DNA of 64,000 nt from Methanobacteriota archaeon (lineage in GTDB: Archaea > Undinarchaeota > Undinarchaeia > Undinarchaeales > Undinarchaeaceae), in assembly GCA_002687935.1 (NCBI GenBank), contig NZBN01000002.1, forward strand, positions 102,592 to 166,591. The letters are read 5' to 3'. The notes beneath the pieces are model-generated. The model was not told where the DNA came from and did no database searches. It saw nothing but the letters and a program-made list of their open reading frames with translations. The position numbers and the translations under genes are program-made. The number at the start of each line of letters is the position of its first letter. The stretch's first letter is position 1. Of this stretch, positions 59,442-64,000 are shown one piece after another.

Positions 59442-61565
59442 ATGAAAGGCATTAAAATCGTGGGAATGGTGGTCTTGTTTTTTGCACTTATAGCAGCGCC
59501 TGCTCACGCTTTTGTTGATATAGAAATTACTTCCTTATCTATCAATAACTCTGAAATACGCTCAGGTGAGCCTCTTGAGGTTCAGACAACGCTGAAAAAC
59601 CTTGGAAATGAGACAGTTGGAAATATCAGTGTTTATTTCAATATAGTAAATTCAAATTCATCAGTAAACTGGACAAAAACTGATGACAATAACGGTTTTT
59701 CAGCAGGAGAAAGCAGAACATACTCACAGAGCTGGACAGCCGGAATCCCCGGAGATTACACTTTTACAGCATCCTACAATATTAATGATACTGGCAACAG
59801 CATAAATGACACTAATCTAAGCAACAATGAGCTTCAGATGAATTTTTCGGTACTCAAGGACCTTGAATTTGTAAACCTTGACATATATCCACGAAATATT
59901 ACATTCGGAGCAGACAGTAAGGCAGAACAGAGCATTTCAATAACCGGATATTTGAAAGAGAACGGAACAGGGGCGAATTACAGTATTCTTGTATATCTAA
60001 ACGAGGCTTTGAAAGAATACTTGATTCCAGATACCAATGACAGCGGAAGATTTACAGCAACTCTTACACCGGACGAGCTCGGTTTCCTTCAGGAGGGCAA
60101 TTACACCCTAAGCCTGAATGTCACAGAGGGGGGCACAGTTCTTCTTAATCACAGTGAAACCATCAAAGTTGAAAGCTCCTATCTTTATCAGGTTGATACA
60201 GCAGGTGCAGGTTCTGCGAACTATGACGACATAGAACTAAGAAACCCTTCTGTTGATTCTGATAAAACACGCAGTACAATGGGAGAAGAAATGTTATTTT
60301 CAGTAGATGTGTACTTCAGAGATTTTCAGAATGACTATCCTACAAATGCTAAAGTTTATCTTAATATAAATGGTGAAAGAGCTGCAGAGCAAAATGTCAC
60401 ATTGGTAAGCGGTAAAACCAAGAAACTTGATTTCCCGATAAAAACGGATAATGATAAAATACAGGACAAACTTGGAACATACAGTGTTCGTTTTGAGGCA
60501 GAAGTTATCGGCTCATCTGAAAGGGACGTAAGCAGTGAAATAAACTTCATTGTAGTTGAGAAGCAGGGAGAATTTTCCCCTGAAATTGACACACTTACTC
60601 CTGAAGTATTTATCAATGGAATAGGCTCAGTTAACATTAGCCTCAGAGTGTACAACAAGGACACAGTTACGAAAACTTTCAGCATCTATATTGACAAAAT
60701 AAATGCAACGATTAGCCCTGAGAATGTAACACTCGGATTCGGACAGGAAGCGGATATAACAGCAACCATAAGTTTCGGAAACAACACGATTGGAAACCAC
60801 ACAATGAGAGTCTATATCAAGAGCTCTGACGGAGACTACGATTACACAAATGTAAATGTAGATGTTCGCTCTGAAACGGGAGAAGGCGCGTCCCCAGGAG
60901 GGTTTGTTACAGGACTCTTCACATTTATGAAGGGTGGAAAGGGACTGCTTTCTGTGATAGTTGGAATATCAATTCTTGCACTCATAATGACATATTATAT
61001 AAGGTCTCAGAGAGGAGATAGGCAGAATATGAAAAGTGAAAAGGAATCTGAAGACTCAGAAGAAATGGCAATAATTAAGGAAGCTTTGGAACTGGCTGAT
61101 ACAGAGCAGGGCGAAAATGAAAGAAAATCACATTTCGCAGGAATTTCTAAGATTCTAGATCCAGGCGAAATGCAGAAAGGGGAAAATGAGGAAAGTCAAG
61201 GAAGAGGTAGACTTGATCTAAGCAGAATAGAAGTGAAGAATTTCGAGAAGAATATTGAGTCATCTAAAACTGGTGACAAGGAAGACACAAAAAACACATC
61301 CCCTGAAGAAGTTGAGACACTGATTAATAATCTTGAGGAAGTGATTTCCTCCTTTAACAAAACTCACAGTGAGGCTCTTGAGCTCAGGAAGGTTATGGAA
61401 GGCCTGACCGGAAAAGTTCAGGGCTTTGAAAAGACAGAGGAAACCAAAGCAGTGGAGACTGGCAAGAAAGTTGCAAAGGCAGGAAGGGCCAGGAAAAAGG
61501 CTAAGAAGACGAAGAAACCTGAGAGCGATTATATAGAAAGTGTCATTGACACAATAGACGAGTAG
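59442..61565 (+). CDS. Surface protein with CARDB-like repeats, C-terminal TM and cytoplasmic Lys-rich coiled coil
   Basis: Signal MKGIKIVGMVVLFFALIAAPAHA; CARDB-like VDIEITSLSINNSEIRSGEPLEVQTTLKNLGNETVGNISVYF; TM GLLSVIVGISILALIMTYYI; start at ATG 59442 (track start overlaps tRNA-Phe). Confidence 0.8.
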   Translation: MKGIKIVGMVVLFFALIAAPAHAFVDIEITSLSINNSEIRSGEPLEVQTTLKNLGNETVGNISVYFNIVNSNSSVNWTKTDDNNGFSAGESRTYSQSWTAGIPGDYTFTASYNINDTGNSINDTNLSNNELQMNFSVLKDLEFVNLDIYPRNITFGADSKAEQSISITGYLKENGTGANYSILVYLNEALKEYLIPDTNDSGRFTATLTPDELGFLQEGNYTLSLNVTEGGTVLLNHSETIKVESSYLYQVDTAGAGSANYDDIELRNPSVDSDKTRSTMGEEMLFSVDVYFRDFQNDYPTNAKVYLNINGERAAEQNVTLVSGKTKKLDFPIKTDNDKIQDKLGTYSVRFEAEVIGSSERDVSSEINFIVVEKQGEFSPEIDTLTPEVFINGIGSVNISLRVYNKDTVTKTFSIYIDKINATISPENVTLGFGQEADITATISFGNNTIGNHTMRVYIKSSDGDYDYTNVNVDVRSETGEGASPGGFVTGLFTFMKGGKGLLSVIVGISILALIMTYYIRSQRGDRQNMKSEKESEDSEEMAIIKEALELADTEQGENERKSHFAGISKILDPGEMQKGENEESQGRGRLDLSRIEVKNFEKNIESSKTGDKEDTKNTSPEEVETLINNLEEVISSFNKTHSEALELRKVMEGLTGKVQGFEKTEETKAVETGKKVAKAGRARKKAKKTKKPESDYIESVIDTIDE

Positions 61566-61636
61566 TGCGGACAAAAGCTTAAATATCTCTTCCGTAATCT
61601 AAGAGAGTTTTCAGAAATAAACAAAGGTGAATTGTA

Positions 61637-62404
61637 ATTACAAAATACATAGTAGTTTTATCAGGAAAAGGTGGAGTCGGAAAGACCACAACAGCAGTTA
61701 ATCTCGCGGCCACATTAAATGATATTGGACAAAAAGTAGTCGTGATAGATGCCAATATAATAACCCCGAATGTTGCTCTGCAGTTGGGACTTCCGCCAAG
61801 ACCGAACAACAATCTTAACGGAGCTTTGAAGCACGATTATAGTATATTTGATGCAATATCCCAGCACGCCTCAGGACTTGATGTAATACCTGCAGGCCTT
61901 TCTATATTCGGAACAAAGAATGGATTCTCAGGAAGTATGCGAGATGCTCTGACTCCGCTTGAGGAAAAGTATGAAATAGTCATAATGGACTGTGGAATTG
62001 GATTATGGGGAAGCGACATCAAGACATTGAATGCGGCAGATGAAGTTCTTATTGTTACAAATCCGGAGCTTCCTGCACTTATAGATTCACTAAAGGCACT
62101 AAAAATGGCGGAGAAAATGAGCATCCCAGTTAGAGGAATAATACTTAATAAGGTAACCGGCTCAAGTTATGAACTCAAGGATGAAACAGTCAAGGGAATA
62201 CTTAACAACTATCCGATTATTGCAAAAATACCCTTCGACAAGAATGTAAGCAAAAGCCTTGGAGCCAGAAACCCAATAGTTCTTAATAAACCCAATTCCC
62301 CTGCCGCTCATGCCTTCAAGAGACTTGCTGGCGATTTAATTGGAGAAAAGTACAAAGAAAATATTTTCTGGAAAACTGTAAATAAATTCAGAGGCGTCGC
62401 CTAA
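61637..62404 (+). CDS. MinD/ParA-like P-loop ATPase with putative ATT start
   Basis: In-frame upstream of the track ORF: (ATT)-TKYIVVLSGKGGVGKTTTAVNLAATLNDIGQKVVVIDANIITPNVALQLGL...; RBS aaaggtga at 61623-61630. Confidence 0.88.
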   Translation: MTKYIVVLSGKGGVGKTTTAVNLAATLNDIGQKVVVIDANIITPNVALQLGLPPRPNNNLNGALKHDYSIFDAISQHASGLDVIPAGLSIFGTKNGFSGSMRDALTPLEEKYEIVIMDCGIGLWGSDIKTLNAADEVLIVTNPELPALIDSLKALKMAEKMSIPVRGIILNKVTGSSYELKDETVKGILNNYPIIAKIPFDKNVSKSLGARNPIVLNKPNSPAAHAFKRLAGDLIGEKYKENIFWKTVNKFRGVA

Positions 62405-62442
62405 ACCTAAGCTTTATAATAAAGACAATACAGTAATTGACT

Positions 62443-62976
62443 ATGCCATCTAACAAAGCTGCAAGCGGTACGCTTGTAGGAGGGAATATAGTTGTCTCCA
62501 ATCAGAAGGAGGCAAGTACCCTGAATCAGAAGGGTTATTTCGGGGAAATTGGAAAAGGGGGGAAGCTCGTAATTCCATTAGTCGAAGCTCTTTATCTTGT
62601 GGAAAATGGGAAACTGAAAGTTAAGAAAGGCAAGAAGGAAATTGATTTTGATTCTCTTCTAGCTCACGCTGAGGAGAGAGACCCTGGAAGTTTTGTACAG
62701 TATGTCGCTTTCAGTGATATCAGAGACCGCGGTTACATTGTAAAATCCGGATTCAAATTTGGAGCACATTTTAGAATATATGAAAGAGGTTGTGTCCCCG
62801 GTGATGACCATGCAAAATACCTTATCCACGCACTCCCCGAGAATTTCAGCATGACGCTGACAGAATTCTCCAGGCTTGTCAGACTTGGACACTCTGTAAA
62901 GAAAGAGCTTTGGATTGCAGTAGTGGACAACGATAATGGAGTAACATATTACACACTTGGGAGAGTAAAACCCTGA
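62443..62976 (+). CDS. endA: tRNA-splicing endonuclease EndA
   Basis: FVQYVAFSDIRDRGYIVKSGFKFGAHFRIYERGCVPGDDHAKYLIHALPE...SRLVRLGHSVKKELWIAVVDNDNGVTYYTLGR. Confidence 0.94.
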   Translation: MPSNKAASGTLVGGNIVVSNQKEASTLNQKGYFGEIGKGGKLVIPLVEALYLVENGKLKVKKGKKEIDFDSLLAHAEERDPGSFVQYVAFSDIRDRGYIVKSGFKFGAHFRIYERGCVPGDDHAKYLIHALPENFSMTLTEFSRLVRLGHSVKKELWIAVVDNDNGVTYYTLGRVKP

Positions 62977-63410
62977 TGGCAAAAAGACCAATAAAAGAAA
63001 AGGGATTTGTTATTTTCGGAGTAAGAATGAACTCTCAGGCATGGGTTCTTTTCGGTCTCGTGGCAATGTTCCTCTTCGCAACACTTGGGTATTATGTAAC
63101 TGGCGCAGGCAATGCAGAAGAAACGAACCAGGACTTTGTTCAGGCTTCAGTAGTATTTGGAATTGAAGGAAGTATAACAAGAGTAGTCACACTGGAAGAA
63201 GGAGAAAGTGCTATTGATTTATTCAGAGAAATTGCTTCAGTAAGCGCTGACCTCTCCACAATAACGATTGGTAATGTTAGTAAATCATCAAACAATACTC
63301 ACGCCTGGAAATATTATGTAAACGGTGCCCTAAGACTGGACAACCCAGCATCTCACTTCCCAGCAAGTGGAGACTATTTAGAACTCAGAATGAGCGAGAG
63401 ATTTTACTAA
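62976..63410 (+). CDS. Hypothetical single-TM protein
   Basis: NSQAWVLFGLVAMFLFATLGYYVTGAG; tight overlaps with neighbours. Confidence 0.6.
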   Translation: MAKRPIKEKGFVIFGVRMNSQAWVLFGLVAMFLFATLGYYVTGAGNAEETNQDFVQASVVFGIEGSITRVVTLEEGESAIDLFREIASVSADLSTITIGNVSKSSNNTHAWKYYVNGALRLDNPASHFPASGDYLELRMSERFY

Positions 63411-64000
63411 TGGGCGAAAAAACTTCCTATTCAAAGCCGGTCAAAGACATATGTATTGAAGCAAATGAGGGGGCAGACAGCATAGTGAGGCAGATGTTTG
63501 AATCTGGTGGTTTCGTTGCGAAAAAGATGGCAGTAGGAGTCGATATACTTGAAACAATGAGCCGTGAAGAAGGGTGTGTAAAGTTCTTCTCCAGTCCTTC
63601 ATCACCAGTATCTACTGGCTGCAGAGGAATTTACAAGGTCCTTGTAAAAAACAAATTTATTGATGTTTTCATAACAACCAGCGGAATGGTTGACCACGAT
63701 TATGCAAGAGTATGGAGAGATTACTATCACGGAGATTTTGAAATGGATGATGCAAAACTCTACAAAGAGGGAATAAATAGGGAGGGTAATGTTCTGATTC
63801 CGAATGAGTGTTATGGAGAAATACTTGAAGACCGGATACAACCACTTCTTGAAAAACTCTACAAGGAAAAAAAGGAATACAGCACGAAGGAACTCTGCTG
63901 GGCACTCGGAGAGAGCCTGAAAGACGAAGAAAATAAAGAAAGCTCAATACTTTACTGGGCATGGAAGAATAAGATACCAATATATATACCGGGACCTACA
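63410..64000 (+). CDS. dys: Deoxyhypusine synthase (partial, runs off the window)
   Basis: Manual translation MGEKTSYSKPVKDICIEANEGADSIVRQMFESGGFVAKKMAVGVDILETM...SSPVSTGCRGIYKVLVKNKFIDVFITTSGMVDHDYARVW...YWAWKNKIPIYIPGPT. Confidence 0.88.
   Translation, partial: MGEKTSYSKPVKDICIEANEGADSIVRQMFESGGFVAKKMAVGVDILETMSREEGCVKFFSSPSSPVSTGCRGIYKVLVKNKFIDVFITTSGMVDHDYARVWRDYYHGDFEMDDAKLYKEGINREGNVLIPNECYGEILEDRIQPLLEKLYKEKKEYSTKELCWALGESLKDEENKESSILYWAWKNKIPIYIPGPT

Overview
This window is a compact archaeal chromosome segment, possibly from a DPANN-like or other uncultivated lineage; I infer this from gene content and did no phylogeny. Informational genes include an S13-S4-S11-RpoD operon, Trm1, TFB, Gar1, eS8, LSm-eL37, IleRS, RNase P Rpp21, eS19, PDCD5, eL40, CysRS, the tRNA-splicing endonuclease and deoxyhypusine synthase. 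There are five tRNA genes: Lys-CTT, intron-containing Met-CAT, Thr-TGT, Cys-GCA and Phe-GAA. The most notable loci are: (1) a ribonucleotide-reductase island with an NrdD-like protein lacking a recognisable glycyl-radical tail, two class II NrdJ-like subunits, a free-standing NrdJ-type Cys-rich tail, a cobalamin adenosyltransferase and a divergent TrmB-like regulator; (2) a tRNA-Thr flanked by a displaced 5' tRNA copy and a T-arm-like copy, next to integrase-like and ABC-ATPase gene stubs; (3) a large surface protein with a lectin-like ectodomain, Gly hinge, one TM and a cytoplasmic winged-helix domain; (4) thiol/disulfide and metal genes clustered around tRNA-Cys and CysRS; (5) an ATP-cone/Mrr-like nuclease fusion; (6) a MinD-like gene that appears to start at AUU. 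I saw no CRISPR array, rRNA operon or complete mobile element. All product calls come from reading the sequence and translations, without database searches.
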